A DNA stretch of 64,000 nucleotides from a virus: the IMG/VR virus record IMGVR_UViG_3300047562_004403, positions 1-64,000 of that record; one strand, written 5' to 3'. Position numbers and translations under genes: made by a program. Below the pieces are notes generated by a model. That model saw only the letters and a list, made by a program, of their open reading frames with translations, had not been told where the DNA came from and made no database searches. Positions 36,732 to 47,049 of the stretch are shown in pieces (position 1 is the stretch's first letter; the number at the start of each line of letters is the position of its first letter).

Positions 36732-38903
36732 TTAATAGTTATAAATTAATTGTGTTCCGTCTTCTAAAGTCAAGAAATTAGACCCATCTTCTGTGGTTAG
36801 TAATGGCATTCCTTCTTCTATAATACCTTCATCTATTATTTCTAATTCGAAAAAAGCATCGCCTACTGCCCACAAATCTGCAGATAAATACGGATATTGG
36901 ATTCTTACGTTTAAATTAGATGGCATCCAATTAGACGCAATATACGAAACTTTATCCCAAGATCTTCCGTCTCTGTTGTAATAATATGGCATTCTAAAGA
37001 ATACAACTTTGCTTTGTTCTGGGGTACAAACTTTACTCACATCTGCAATAAGTTGATTAGTAAAATTATTTATTTTAGCATCTTCAACTGTACCTACTTG
37101 GATCGTATCAGGCTTATATGGTGTAAGTACGGGGGCATTTATTTCAGCCTCACGAAGGCCTGTTCTTGGTTTAAAAACTTTTTTATTAATATCCGTAACC
37201 TCTAATTCTAGAGGGCTATGTGCTTTAAGCCCTAGAGCAGAAGTTAAAAACATTACGTTTAAAAAACTACCTTTTGATTCTATAAGCCCGTTCCACTTAG
37301 TCTTATCTATTGTAACAGTATCTACATAATCCAAAGAAACCTTATTAGTCTCATCGGAAAAACTTTTAAGTTTAATTGCATCAAAGAAATAATAAATCTT
37401 ATTATCGAATACAACAAATCTTTCTTTTTCGTCAAATTTTACTCTTAGGAAATTTTCTTGTTCAGAGTTTTCTGCCCATTCCTTATTTGTAAATGGAAAT
37501 TTATTAAGAGTTTCGCCTTTTAAAGTTAAAACACTACCTCTACCTGGTAATTCTGTACTTATTGTTCTATCCCACCATCCGAACGCATTATTAATCATCA
37601 ATCGCTTTATTCTTTTATCCCAATCCGGATTCCATAGAGGCCCGAAAAGACCAAGATGTTGCGCTAACCAATCTAGTAATGCCGGGTTACATTTATCCGG
37701 ATCTAAATAATCAAGATAGAATGAAGCAATAGAATCTTTTTTATTGGAAAGAAACTCATCTGCTCCTGATACTAACCATTTAGATGGTGCTTCAGCACTA
37801 GAGAAAGCGGGATCAGTTCGATATCCTTCGGATATACCGGGTAGTCTTGAGTATATTGGACGCGATATAGAATCTTTTTCATACTCAACTTTAGATGCTT
37901 TTAAGAAACTATTTGTTGTTTGAACAACTGACCGAAGAAGACTTTTTATTCGATCGTATACCCTGGCTATAAAATCAAATCCGCTTGTAGAGTTTAAGAA
38001 ACGCGAAGAAAATTCTTGAGTAATTATCTCGGAGCATCTGCTTTTCCACTCTTCATCCAAATCAGAAAAATATTCTGAAAGCGAATCTTTTATCTTCTCA
38101 TTAGTTATTGAATAAAGTCTCTCATTTGTATAACCTTCTGAAGTTTGCGGATAAGTCGATGTAATTATTTTTCTTATAAATTTTTCCTTTCTATCTTCTA
38201 TTCCTCCTGCGCTATTTCTGATATATGAGTCTAAGAAGTCTTCAGAAAAATAAAATACGGGCGGGAGCAAAATTGTGGAGTTTATACTTGCCGGTTTATT
38301 AATTTCAATCTTTATAGGATCTCCTGTTGAAGAATAAGTAGTATATATTCCACGTACCACTGTTGGAAGTTCTACGGACTTTAGACTGGGCAAATAATAC
38401 ACAAGAGGTAAATCTAAATTTCCGTACGTATTTTTAGAAGTATATTTCCATTTTGAGTCGTTAATTTTTTCTAATGTCCCAATTACACACTTTGCTGGAT
38501 TGCATTTAGAATCTGTACCAAAACCTTTAGCGCATTTTAAGCCATACATTGTGCAAGATTCTTTGCCTATACGAGAAGAACCACCCAAAGGATGCCCATG
38601 GGATAAAATTTCATATGAGTAATTATCACCATTCACACGAGGAATAACATTACTACTCGAATAAACATGACCTATGTTTTTATATACAAATCCGCTCGAA
38701 GTTAATTTATTAATATTAACATCAATTACTTTTTGTCTATTAATATTTAAGTCATTGTTACTAACAAAGTCAATAGCCCCGAGCTTATGCGCAAATATCT
38801 TTTGTTGCTTTGTTCTTTCGAACTCTACTACAACATGAGCAGGAGATAGAATCGGATTACGTCTACCAGTCTTTTTTATACTATTCCAACTAGAAAGATT
38901 CAT
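36732..38903 (-). CDS. Baseplate wedge protein with tail protein I-like core
   Basis: 723 residues. DYLDPDKCNPALLDWLAQHLGLFG followed by LWNPDWDKRIKRLMINNAF (about residues 395-440) is the P2 gpI-type signature of baseplate wedge proteins. It is far longer than gpI (about 180 residues), with an N-terminal beta region containing several cysteines (CTMYGLKCAKG, CNPAKCVIG, about 120-145) that may bind metal, and a C-terminal beta region. The stop/start overlap (38900-38903) with the baseplate J gene mirrors the conserved J-I order. Role: connects the wedge to the hub and fibres. Confidence 0.75.
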   Translation of the reverse strand: MNLSSWNSIKKTGRRNPILSPAHVVVEFERTKQQKIFAHKLGAIDFVSNNDLNINRQKVIDVNINKLTSSGFVYKNIGHVYSSSNVIPRVNGDNYSYEILSHGHPLGGSSRIGKESCTMYGLKCAKGFGTDSKCNPAKCVIGTLEKINDSKWKYTSKNTYGNLDLPLVYYLPSLKSVELPTVVRGIYTTYSSTGDPIKIEINKPASINSTILLPPVFYFSEDFLDSYIRNSAGGIEDRKEKFIRKIITSTYPQTSEGYTNERLYSITNEKIKDSLSEYFSDLDEEWKSRCSEIITQEFSSRFLNSTSGFDFIARVYDRIKSLLRSVVQTTNSFLKASKVEYEKDSISRPIYSRLPGISEGYRTDPAFSSAEAPSKWLVSGADEFLSNKKDSIASFYLDYLDPDKCNPALLDWLAQHLGLFGPLWNPDWDKRIKRLMINNAFGWWDRTISTELPGRGSVLTLKGETLNKFPFTNKEWAENSEQENFLRVKFDEKERFVVFDNKIYYFFDAIKLKSFSDETNKVSLDYVDTVTIDKTKWNGLIESKGSFLNVMFLTSALGLKAHSPLELEVTDINKKVFKPRTGLREAEINAPVLTPYKPDTIQVGTVEDAKINNFTNQLIADVSKVCTPEQSKVVFFRMPYYYNRDGRSWDKVSYIASNWMPSNLNVRIQYPYLSADLWAVGDAFFELEIIDEGIIEEGMPLLTTEDGSNFLTLEDGTQLIYNY

Positions 38904-40189
38904 GGGGTATATAGATTTTCATAATAAAATGTTAAAGGAGAAAAATCTCTAATAGATGTAAAACCTATTTGCGCTCTATATAGCTTATAAGACGATATAG
39001 GAGACAGAGCGGATTGCGTTTGATTATTTATATCTACAACTCCTAAATATTCATAGTTGCAAGCTTCTCCTTCTTCATCTTCTTCTCCTTGAAATCCTGC
39101 GCAAAATCCTTCTATTACTGCGGGATTTTTTATCATGCTTTTAATATCTAATCTATTAATAGAATTCACAAAATCAAAAGAATATAAAATTTTAAGCATC
39201 TCCTGGTAAGAAAGTTGTGAACCTAATGGTAAATTAGTGGGATTTATGTAAGACTTTAGTCCTTCAATTATTTGCGACGAAAGAAAATCCACCGATCCCG
39301 AAATAGTAGTAGGATCGTAATATATCTCTATAGTGACATCTACAGGAATTATGTCTGGAGCTATGAAAGAAATATTTGTTCCTATTGTCACTCTAGATTT
39401 AATAGAGTTAATTAAAAAAGATAAATTAGACGAGCTTAATTCCTTACCATTTTCATCTCCTACACAAATTACTATATTTCCGGAAAATGATTCCGATAGA
39501 TTATTTCTTTCCTCGTACGTAAGAACTTTTACAATATTAGTCTCAGGTACAAGAATTCTGACTTCATTTTCAAAATCTACAGAAGTAGTTAAATTTCTCC
39601 TACTTAAAACCTCAAAAGCTCTTTGCTTCATCTGAGATACGGATTCTGTATCAGTACCACCTACCGCTTCTGCCTCGTTTCTTAAAAATTCTAATCCGGC
39701 AAAATTTTTCTCTATTTTATTTATCTCACCAACTCCTACGTTATAAGCTGCTCCCCATCTTTCTGATTGACACGCTACTGTTTTAGAGAATTCAGTTTCT
39801 GGTATTCTAACTTCTTCCAAAGTTGTAAATACTTGTCCTCCATTTGCAACAAGTTTTGTTCCTCTAGGAATTATTAAAACTCTTAAAAATCCTGGCACTT
39901 TATAAAAAGTAACATCAACAAGCGACCTACTTCCTATTTTTCTTTGTACTCCTAATTGTCTAAGCCATTGCAAACTAAAGGCTTCAGGAAGATTATTCAG
40001 ATAATAAAGGAGCTCAGATTGGGCAAAAGCCTGACCTTCACTGATTGCTGATAAAGGAGACGACGGAGTAAAGTCATTAAGATCTCCGCCAGATTCTAGA
40101 TAAATTCTAGTTTGAATAGCCCGTACTAAAGCGTCAGTATTTCTACTATCAAGTTGTAGCGGAAGTATAGGACCGTAAATGTTAGCCAT
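38900..40189 (-). CDS. Baseplate J-like wedge protein (T4 gp6/P2 gpJ family)
   Basis: 429 residues. Hallmarks: DLNDFTPSSPLSAISEGQAFAQ near the N-terminus, the IPRGTKLVANGGQVFTTLEEV strand pair (about 107-128), VGVGEINKIEKNFAGLEFL..EAVGGTDTESVSQMKQRAFEVL (about 155-195), and the wing helix LTTSVDFENEVRILVPE. This matches the baseplate J family that forms the ring of the wedge. It is translationally coupled to the tail protein I-like gene by a 4-nt overlap and starts at the stop of the upstream gene. Confidence 0.88.
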   Translation of the reverse strand: MANIYGPILPLQLDSRNTDALVRAIQTRIYLESGGDLNDFTPSSPLSAISEGQAFAQSELLYYLNNLPEAFSLQWLRQLGVQRKIGSRSLVDVTFYKVPGFLRVLIIPRGTKLVANGGQVFTTLEEVRIPETEFSKTVACQSERWGAAYNVGVGEINKIEKNFAGLEFLRNEAEAVGGTDTESVSQMKQRAFEVLSRRNLTTSVDFENEVRILVPETNIVKVLTYEERNNLSESFSGNIVICVGDENGKELSSSNLSFLINSIKSRVTIGTNISFIAPDIIPVDVTIEIYYDPTTISGSVDFLSSQIIEGLKSYINPTNLPLGSQLSYQEMLKILYSFDFVNSINRLDIKSMIKNPAVIEGFCAGFQGEEDEEGEACNYEYLGVVDINNQTQSALSPISSYKLYRAQIGFTSIRDFSPLTFYYENLYTP

Positions 40190-41220
40190 TAGAATGCTGG
40201 TTGAAAGTTTCTAGTCGAGGGTGTTGATCCGCCTTGAGGATCAGAATTTTCTTCATCAGGGACATTATTTAGATCTATTAGATTTCCATTTGACATAGTA
40301 GCAGGATCGAATGTTGTAAGACCATTAATTAATTCACCGACAAGAGAAATATTATATACTTGGCGTTCTGCATTTGCTACTTCAGGGAATTGACTTAGAT
40401 ACGATGCTGCCGAACCCGCAGGAGAAGAAATCTCTGATTCTATATCTGTATCAGAAATTGATTGAGCACCTATGGGGTTAAATAAATTCTCAAGAGGAGT
40501 TATAGACGGATAGTTAACATAACCCTGGTTAATAATATCTCTAAATCCTATCGGTATTGCAGATGAAGTTAAACCCGGGTACGCGATATCTTTCCAATAA
40601 TCTTGAGGAGTTATGTATCCTTTGGTAAATTCTACTCCTCTAAGATCAGAACCCGTATCCGCAGAATTTTTTAGATTTATTCTAGCATTTACCGGAGGAA
40701 CAGAAAGTTTAGTTTGAGGATTATTAGAAATAATTCTTGTCATAAGCGGAATATCAACCCCCACACCCTTAATATTTTCTAAATTTTTTGCAATATCAAT
40801 AGACAGTTCTTGTAAAGAAGGCGCATTGGGCAAAACTCTAGAAAAAGTTATGTTAAGATAATCCGACATTATTGCCCCGTAATCCTCAACGCTATCAATA
40901 ACAAGGGGTAATTCCGTATTTATTTTTTCCATTATATTATTCTTCCAATTAGGTCCAATGTTTACATCGATATAGTTATTAAACTCCGGATCACTATTAT
41001 ACTTACCTTCAAGTTCTGATACTATAGCAGATGTAAATTGTTCCGGAGAAACAAAAAAATCTGTAAAAATTGCTGATGGCCGATGCATATCCAGAAAACT
41101 TGTCGGAGATTCCGAATAAATTTGATTTTGTACTTCACGAAAATACTCGGGGTCTCCATACGCAACAGAAGCTAAGCCCCCTAACGTACTGAAACTATTA
41201 GTAATATAGCCGGTTTTCAA
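40189..41220 (-). CDS. Baseplate-region protein of unknown family
   Basis: First gene of the minus-strand baseplate/terminase operon. The frame is open from a TTG at 41259, but a late-promoter motif occupies 41235-41254, so translation more likely starts at the TTG at 41220 (343 residues), which restores the usual 34-nt promoter-to-start spacing. No family recognised; helical segments (FTSAIVSELEGKYNSD, LQELSIDIAKNLENIKG) precede a Pro/Asn-rich second half. Position before the J-like gene resembles that of a wedge or tube-completion protein, but this is inference. Confidence 0.5.
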   Translation of the reverse strand: MKTGYITNSFSTLGGLASVAYGDPEYFREVQNQIYSESPTSFLDMHRPSAIFTDFFVSPEQFTSAIVSELEGKYNSDPEFNNYIDVNIGPNWKNNIMEKINTELPLVIDSVEDYGAIMSDYLNITFSRVLPNAPSLQELSIDIAKNLENIKGVGVDIPLMTRIISNNPQTKLSVPPVNARINLKNSADTGSDLRGVEFTKGYITPQDYWKDIAYPGLTSSAIPIGFRDIINQGYVNYPSITPLENLFNPIGAQSISDTDIESEISSPAGSAASYLSQFPEVANAERQVYNISLVGELINGLTTFDPATMSNGNLIDLNNVPDEENSDPQGGSTPSTRNFQPAF

Positions 41221-41234
41221 GATTAAAGATAGTT

Positions 41235-41254
41235 GTATATATCTATATTTAAAC
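41235..41254 (-). promoter_or_regulatory. Candidate late promoter (minus strand)
   Basis: Minus-strand GTTTAAAT (41254-41247), 5 nt, TATATAC (41241-41235), upstream of the baseplate/terminase operon. It lies back-to-back with the plus-strand copy at 41266. Confidence 0.55.
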
Positions 41255-41265
41255 CGCAAAAGGTA

Positions 41266-41285
41266 GGTTAAAGTTTATCAGACGT
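41266..41285 (+). promoter_or_regulatory. Candidate late promoter
   Basis: GGTTAAAG (41266-41273), 5 nt, CAGACGT; ATG 34 nt downstream at 41300. Sequence match is weaker but spacing is typical, and divergent placement from the minus-strand copy makes sense of the gene layout. Confidence 0.4.
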
Positions 41286-41299
41286 ATTATTTGTTATCA

Positions 41300-41860
41300 A
41301 TGGCGGAAGCAACACTGCAGCAAATAACAACATCTTTGCCAGGAGAAGAACCATTTATTGGCGATCTTTCTGAGGGTGAAATTTGTGTTAATGTTGCAGA
41401 TGGAAGAATATGGGCCGGAGATTCTATTTCTACTCCTATAGAAATCGGAGGCGCCGTAAAAAATTGTCCTATTGGCCCGTTGCTTTCTTCTAATTATTTG
41501 GACATAGATATTACTTCCGCAGACAATCTCCCCGTTCCTAATACTAATCCACTAGATGTTCCCCCAGGATTTTATAGAGAACAACGTATTTTTCTTAAAT
41601 TTGTTCAAAATCCTCTACAAAATTTTTCAACATATTTTGACTATCCTGTTGATTGGGGAGTTGATTCTAGTTGGAAATTTGGAACAAATGTAATCACCTG
41701 GGGAGGAGATTCAGATCAACTAAACTTCGCAGCTAATAACCCCATAGACTTTTATAAAGCTCAGGGTAGAAAAATTTTAGTAGAATTAAGTTCTTTTGGC
41801 CCAAGTACAAAATGGATCGGAAGATTACTCTGGGTAAGTTCTATTACCCCGTCAACCTAG
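41300..41860 (+). CDS. Small fibre-type protein, 186 residues
   Basis: Start taken at the ATG at 41300 rather than the in-frame TTG at 41291, as it suits the promoter spacing. The N-terminus (PGEEPFIGDLSEGEICVNVADGRIWAGD) has the L.EGEI.VN..DG.IW.G pattern found at the head of many phage tail-fibre and collar proteins. The rest is beta-rich with aromatic residues (FSTYFDYPVDWGVDSSWKFG). It precedes the 1721-residue fibre by 23 nt, and is likely its connector or a short fibre. Confidence 0.6.
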   Translation: MAEATLQQITTSLPGEEPFIGDLSEGEICVNVADGRIWAGDSISTPIEIGGAVKNCPIGPLLSSNYLDIDITSADNLPVPNTNPLDVPPGFYREQRIFLKFVQNPLQNFSTYFDYPVDWGVDSSWKFGTNVITWGGDSDQLNFAANNPIDFYKAQGRKILVELSSFGPSTKWIGRLLWVSSITPST

Positions 41861-41883
41861 GCATATTCCTTAAAAACTAAAAC

Positions 41884-44800
41884 ATGGAAGAAATTGTAAC
41901 TACATCTCCAAGAAGAACTGTTCTCTCAAAAATAACATTTGAGAATGGTTCAATTGTATCTAAAGAATATCTTAATAAAGTTCAAAGAGGTTCGAGTTTT
42001 TCCACAGAAGTTTCTAGGGAGGATTATTACGCTGAACCTACAGACGCAGAACATGCAGGGTGGAAGATAGGACAACGAGATGGTGTAAAAGACTGGGAAA
42101 TTGCCGATCCTCGCAAAGAACCTGAATCTTCACTAGGACGTTTAGCACATGATGGTATAGTTCTTAAGTCATATGATCCGGACACGGGAATCAAAGTATG
42201 GGGCCCGCCAACTCTAATAGAAACAAGCACCGGTAGCGGGGTATATGGTGTTTGGGTAGAAGCAGGAAAAATTATCAGTAGAGATGGTCAACCCATTTCT
42301 TGGGAGATACAATTTGTCGAACTTCTTAGCGGATTAGAGACAAATTATTTATATATTGATGAAGCAGGAGCTAAAGAAAAAATTTCTAATAATGAAGCTG
42401 TAGAGATTTCTATTGGCTCTTCACTACCATCGGTATCTAATCCTCATATTCCTTTAGCAAAATTAACTCTAAATGCTGATGGTACGGCTCTCAGAGCAGA
42501 TACTAATGGCGAAATAATCGGCACCGGATACGTTGATCTTCGTCCGAACCTATACGTGGGTAATCTTAATACCTATCCGCAGATTTTAAGAAACACAGAA
42601 ATTATCGAGGATTCTTATTTTGCAAAAAGTTGGGAAAGAGTTATTGCAGATACATCCGCAGGATCACTAGTCATATCTTTGCCATCTGCGCCTACGGACT
42701 CAGATAGAGTTGCTATAGTTGATATCTCTGGGACTTTTGATAGATTTCCTATAGTAATTCGCCCAGGTGGCGATACTAAAATTAACAATTCTGTTGATGA
42801 TTGGATTGTTAATATTAAAAACGCAAATATAGAACTGTTTTATCATGCTGCGACTCTGGAGTGGAAGTTTGAAGAAACGCCCGGAGGAGAATGTTCTCCT
42901 GTAACAGGAACATTCTTGAGTTGCGGAGGTAAAGAGTTTATTGGAACACGTACTGCTGGAGAATGCGTTGATGGAAAAGTTATCGAAGTTATATACCCTA
43001 ACAGACCCGAAGGTGTATATCGCTATGAACCATCAACACAAAAATGTTATAAAGAATATTACGATTCAGTAGCGGTATTTGCCGACGGACGTGGCGGACT
43101 TATTAAAGTCCAAGATGCTCCTAGATGCGATCGTCCGGAAAACAACACGATAAATAACACAACAGTACGTAACATTATTTATGTCGATCCTGCTTCTGGA
43201 GACGACTCATTATCAAATACTGGATTCTCAGAAGAAGCACCTTTTCGCTCTATAGAACGCGCACTTATTGAAGCTGTACGTGAAAGTCGCAGAGCCGGGC
43301 AATATAATGATCGTTACGACCGCGTGGTTATTGAACTTGCACCTGGCGATTATTATGTAGATAATTCTCCTGGTGCAGGAAGTATATCCGGATTGACAGC
43401 GGATACGGGTTTAATACAAAGACTTGATACAGGATTTAAAGTATTAGCATCACAAAAAATAGATAGAGCAATAGTTATCCAAGTAGATTCTTTAAGTCCT
43501 ACACTAACTCAGCCACCCCGAACCTTAAATCTTGGCAGAATTTTATATACTAGTTCCGGAGCAGTAGGTAATATTGTTAAAATTCAAAAAGAAAGTCTAA
43601 GTTCATCAATTTGGACCATAACTTTAGAATATGTAAAAGGTAGTTTTGCCGTTAATGACCAACTCTATTACGATGGGTTATCTTCAATTAATCCATCTGG
43701 CGGTGGTTTAATTGTTCCTCGGGGCATTTCTATTAATGGAGTGGATTTAAGAAAAGTTCGTATAAGGCCGATGTATGTGCCAGAACTTAATCCCATAGAA
43801 GAAGAACCTCAACGTCAAAAAACTTCAATTTTTAAAGTGACAGGTGGTAGTTATATTTCTCTAATTACTTTTACTGATAATCCTCAAATCTCAAGAAGCC
43901 ATAACACTGTTACGTCTATCGGTTTTGCATCACAGGCAGAAATATTTGGAAGTTCAACAGAAACATCTTATTATTCCAAGATTAATACTCTCTTCGGGCA
44001 AAATGATGGCTGGGGGTCTGAAGGCCTTGAGGCTATTAATGCAGAAACAACTATTGTTGCTCCAATCTATGATTCTAAAGACCTTCGTCAGACAGACGCC
44101 GAAGAGAACCAAACAGGGATCCCTTTCCCAGACTCTAGACCAGATTCATCTATCTCCTATCCTGGCGCTACTAAGATAACGAGACAAGGCTCTGGAGATG
44201 TAAGAACTTTTGATCTTCCGGATATTAACTCTACAAGGTCCTCATCGCCCTATATCTTTAATTGTTCAGTTAGATCAATTTTTGGCCTAAATGGTCTTCA
44301 TGCTGATGGGTCATTGGTATCTGGATTTAAGTCAATGGTGACTGCCAACTTCACCCAGGTGTCACTACAAACAGACCCAACTTGTTTTACAGACTCAAGT
44401 TACTATCTAGACCCACCTACAAATAAAGATAGTGGCGTTGGTAAGCAATATAGACCTTGTCCTCCTGATCCGTTTAAATATCGCCATTTTGGTTTTAGGG
44501 GTAGTAATGACGCCACCATCCAATTAGTAAGTTGTTTTGTTATTGGTAACGCAGATCACTTTATATCAGATAGTGGAGCAGATTTATCAATCACAAACTC
44601 TTGTTCGGACTTTGGAGATATTTCACTTCATTCAGTTGGTTATAAAACCCGTTCTTTTAGTCAGGATCAAGGCATACCATTTAATACCTATTCTGGAACA
44701 AGAATATTAGAAATTATTCCACCTAAACCCTTAACGTATAATAATCTACCGTCTGGCGCTCCTGCGACACTTGTCGATACCGAAATAAATACTAGTTTAG

Positions 44801-47049
44801 TTATTGATTATGATCTGACTAAAAACTACTATGTAAATAATTCTAGTAATGGAACGCCTCCCAGTAATATTAGACTATATGTTAGAAATACTAATATAAG
44901 CGCTCCATTTACTATTTCAGAACCCCCATCTGCTAGAAAAATGGGATTTGGGCAATTTACTTATACAAGAGAAAAAGCAGATGGAACTTTTGAACTTTCA
45001 GGTGGAACATCTAAGGCAAATAGAAAAAGATTTTTTATAAAGGGGGTCAGTGAAACAGGTGAGTCTATACTTCATGCGGGAGATATTCAATTAGCTTCAT
45101 CAACCTCCCCCGGCTTTGAATATCTTGATTCTTCTTCTAAAATTTTTGTTTGGGACGCTTCAAATAGTTGTTGGTACGTAGATGTAAGAACAAATAATAT
45201 TATCGAAGAAGCAACCGATACAGATAATGATGGATATATTTTAAAGAAAATAGACTATGCTTTTAGATATAAAATTCTTACAAATCCCATAGGGTCAGAA
45301 CTTTTTTATAAAGACTTAGATTTTATTTCTACAAGAACACCCATAACAACAGTAAGGGGTATCGATCGTAGAAAAAATGACGATAGAGTATATAGAGTGG
45401 TATTAGATGGATTTATAAGAGATCAAGGGATAAGAAGGCCACAAAACTTCTATATTCTTGAAAAACAAATAGGTGTAAGAGGATATCCTCTTAACGCTGG
45501 ATCGGTATTGGGTGACGATCCTTTATCTATCTCTTTAATAAGAGAATATGACGAAGTTTTCGATCCAGAATCCTATAGAGATAGATTAGCAAAAAAACTC
45601 CCTGGAGATGGCAGATTTGTAGTATATCTTACTCAGGCTTCTCAGGCAAGAAAGGTTGCTTCTGGGGATCTTTATCCGCCAGTAGATTTTGATGAGCCAG
45701 AATTAACTAATGATCCGCAAGAATCTATTACAAGAGAAGCTATTGTAAAATTTGCTGAAAGGCCGGGAGTTTATTTAAATAGAGCAGTTGAACCTAATGA
45801 AAATACTATTTCTGTAAAAGTAACCGCAAATTCATCTACCTCCGGCATTCTCATCGGGCTTCGCAGACCGTCTATTATCCGTGCTTCAGGCCATACCTGG
45901 GAATGGACAGGATATCTTAACTATGACACAGCCTTCCCTACCTTCCAAGGTGAACCATTAGAGCAAGATTTTGCTCTAGGTAAGATTATTGTCGAATCAA
46001 GGGGTGGTAAAGTTTATGCCACAGGAATGAATGAAGAAGGAAGTTTTTATATTGGAACTACTGTCTTTGATCTTAGAACCGGGCAGCAATTTGCAATTCC
46101 ACTAGAGGCGGATAATGAACCAGGTTCGGTAACAAATCAAGTTTTTGAGAGCGTTGTAATAAAATCTAATCTTTCATTGGGTGATGGAGGTTCGATGTTC
46201 TTTGGTAGCGATACCTCTATATACTTCCATCCGCTTACAACTTTTAATACTATTACCGGCCCAATCACCGCTAGTTCTTCTCCATTGCCCGAAGTTTATG
46301 CAACAAATAGCAAAGCAGGTATAGTACAATTAGCTACTACGCAGGATATAAGAGGAGCGGCTAAAGTAGGAAGTAGAGGCGTAGCGGAAAAAGTAGTAGT
46401 ATCAGCAGCGCAACTTTCTGATGAATTAGCAGTTAGATTTGACAATACTTTAGAGGCAGGAACTGGAATATCAATAACAAAAAGCTCTTTTGAGTTGCCT
46501 GGCGGAGATCCTGCGGATCCTGCTGATAATATCTCGCAGTTCTTAGTAGAAGCAGGTCTACCAAATAATTCTGACATTGTTCCTTTTGCGGGAATAAGAC
46601 TAGGTTCAATCGGTGGGCAATCTGTTACATCAATTGTAAATAGTACTACTGGGATTAGTAAAACCGCCCCATCTGATGAAAAATTAGTTACAGAAAAAGC
46701 TCTTGTTAAGCATATAGAAGCTACGCCACTAGTCTTTATGTTGCCTAGTTCTTCTGCTGAAGGTCTTGCCGATTTACAAACTACAGCCGCTGAATTCCTT
46801 ACTGCTGTAGCTCCTCCTGGATCATATCCGCCAGGTCAGGTGGCTAGAGTAATTACAAGAGCATTATCTATTAGTTATACACCATCGAATGCAGTCGTAA
46901 ATTATGCTGGGGCTATTGGTTGGTATGGTGTTCAATCTGTTAGTTTTACTGCAGGTTCACTATCATACTCATTTAATAACGCCGCAGGTAGTACTGTTCT
47001 AGTATTTAAGACGAGTTCCGATTCGACCGCATGGACCCTTCAGAGTTAA
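41884..47049 (+). CDS. Long tail fibre with beta-helix domain, 1721 residues
   Basis: At about residue 431 begins IIYVDPASGDDSLSNTGFSE..PFRSIERALIEA followed by VIELAPGDYYVDN, the pattern of cyanophage long tail fibres in which a beta-helix (pectate-lyase-like) domain follows an attachment region. Cys-containing strands lie at 335-380 (ECSPVTGTFLSCGG, RYEPSTQKCYKEYY). The C-terminal 250 residues carry fibre-tip phrases (KAGIVQLATTQDIRG, APSDEKLVTEKALVKHI). Role: host receptor binding. It is followed, with a 19-nt overlap, by a 2OG-oxygenase-like gene. Confidence 0.75.
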   Translation: MEEIVTTSPRRTVLSKITFENGSIVSKEYLNKVQRGSSFSTEVSREDYYAEPTDAEHAGWKIGQRDGVKDWEIADPRKEPESSLGRLAHDGIVLKSYDPDTGIKVWGPPTLIETSTGSGVYGVWVEAGKIISRDGQPISWEIQFVELLSGLETNYLYIDEAGAKEKISNNEAVEISIGSSLPSVSNPHIPLAKLTLNADGTALRADTNGEIIGTGYVDLRPNLYVGNLNTYPQILRNTEIIEDSYFAKSWERVIADTSAGSLVISLPSAPTDSDRVAIVDISGTFDRFPIVIRPGGDTKINNSVDDWIVNIKNANIELFYHAATLEWKFEETPGGECSPVTGTFLSCGGKEFIGTRTAGECVDGKVIEVIYPNRPEGVYRYEPSTQKCYKEYYDSVAVFADGRGGLIKVQDAPRCDRPENNTINNTTVRNIIYVDPASGDDSLSNTGFSEEAPFRSIERALIEAVRESRRAGQYNDRYDRVVIELAPGDYYVDNSPGAGSISGLTADTGLIQRLDTGFKVLASQKIDRAIVIQVDSLSPTLTQPPRTLNLGRILYTSSGAVGNIVKIQKESLSSSIWTITLEYVKGSFAVNDQLYYDGLSSINPSGGGLIVPRGISINGVDLRKVRIRPMYVPELNPIEEEPQRQKTSIFKVTGGSYISLITFTDNPQISRSHNTVTSIGFASQAEIFGSSTETSYYSKINTLFGQNDGWGSEGLEAINAETTIVAPIYDSKDLRQTDAEENQTGIPFPDSRPDSSISYPGATKITRQGSGDVRTFDLPDINSTRSSSPYIFNCSVRSIFGLNGLHADGSLVSGFKSMVTANFTQVSLQTDPTCFTDSSYYLDPPTNKDSGVGKQYRPCPPDPFKYRHFGFRGSNDATIQLVSCFVIGNADHFISDSGADLSITNSCSDFGDISLHSVGYKTRSFSQDQGIPFNTYSGTRILEIIPPKPLTYNNLPSGAPATLVDTEINTSLVIDYDLTKNYYVNNSSNGTPPSNIRLYVRNTNISAPFTISEPPSARKMGFGQFTYTREKADGTFELSGGTSKANRKRFFIKGVSETGESILHAGDIQLASSTSPGFEYLDSSSKIFVWDASNSCWYVDVRTNNIIEEATDTDNDGYILKKIDYAFRYKILTNPIGSELFYKDLDFISTRTPITTVRGIDRRKNDDRVYRVVLDGFIRDQGIRRPQNFYILEKQIGVRGYPLNAGSVLGDDPLSISLIREYDEVFDPESYRDRLAKKLPGDGRFVVYLTQASQARKVASGDLYPPVDFDEPELTNDPQESITREAIVKFAERPGVYLNRAVEPNENTISVKVTANSSTSGILIGLRRPSIIRASGHTWEWTGYLNYDTAFPTFQGEPLEQDFALGKIIVESRGGKVYATGMNEEGSFYIGTTVFDLRTGQQFAIPLEADNEPGSVTNQVFESVVIKSNLSLGDGGSMFFGSDTSIYFHPLTTFNTITGPITASSSPLPEVYATNSKAGIVQLATTQDIRGAAKVGSRGVAEKVVVSAAQLSDELAVRFDNTLEAGTGISITKSSFELPGGDPADPADNISQFLVEAGLPNNSDIVPFAGIRLGSIGGQSVTSIVNSTTGISKTAPSDEKLVTEKALVKHIEATPLVFMLPSSSAEGLADLQTTAAEFLTAVAPPGSYPPGQVARVITRALSISYTPSNAVVNYAGAIGWYGVQSVSFTAGSLSYSFNNAAGSTVLVFKTSSDSTAWTLQS

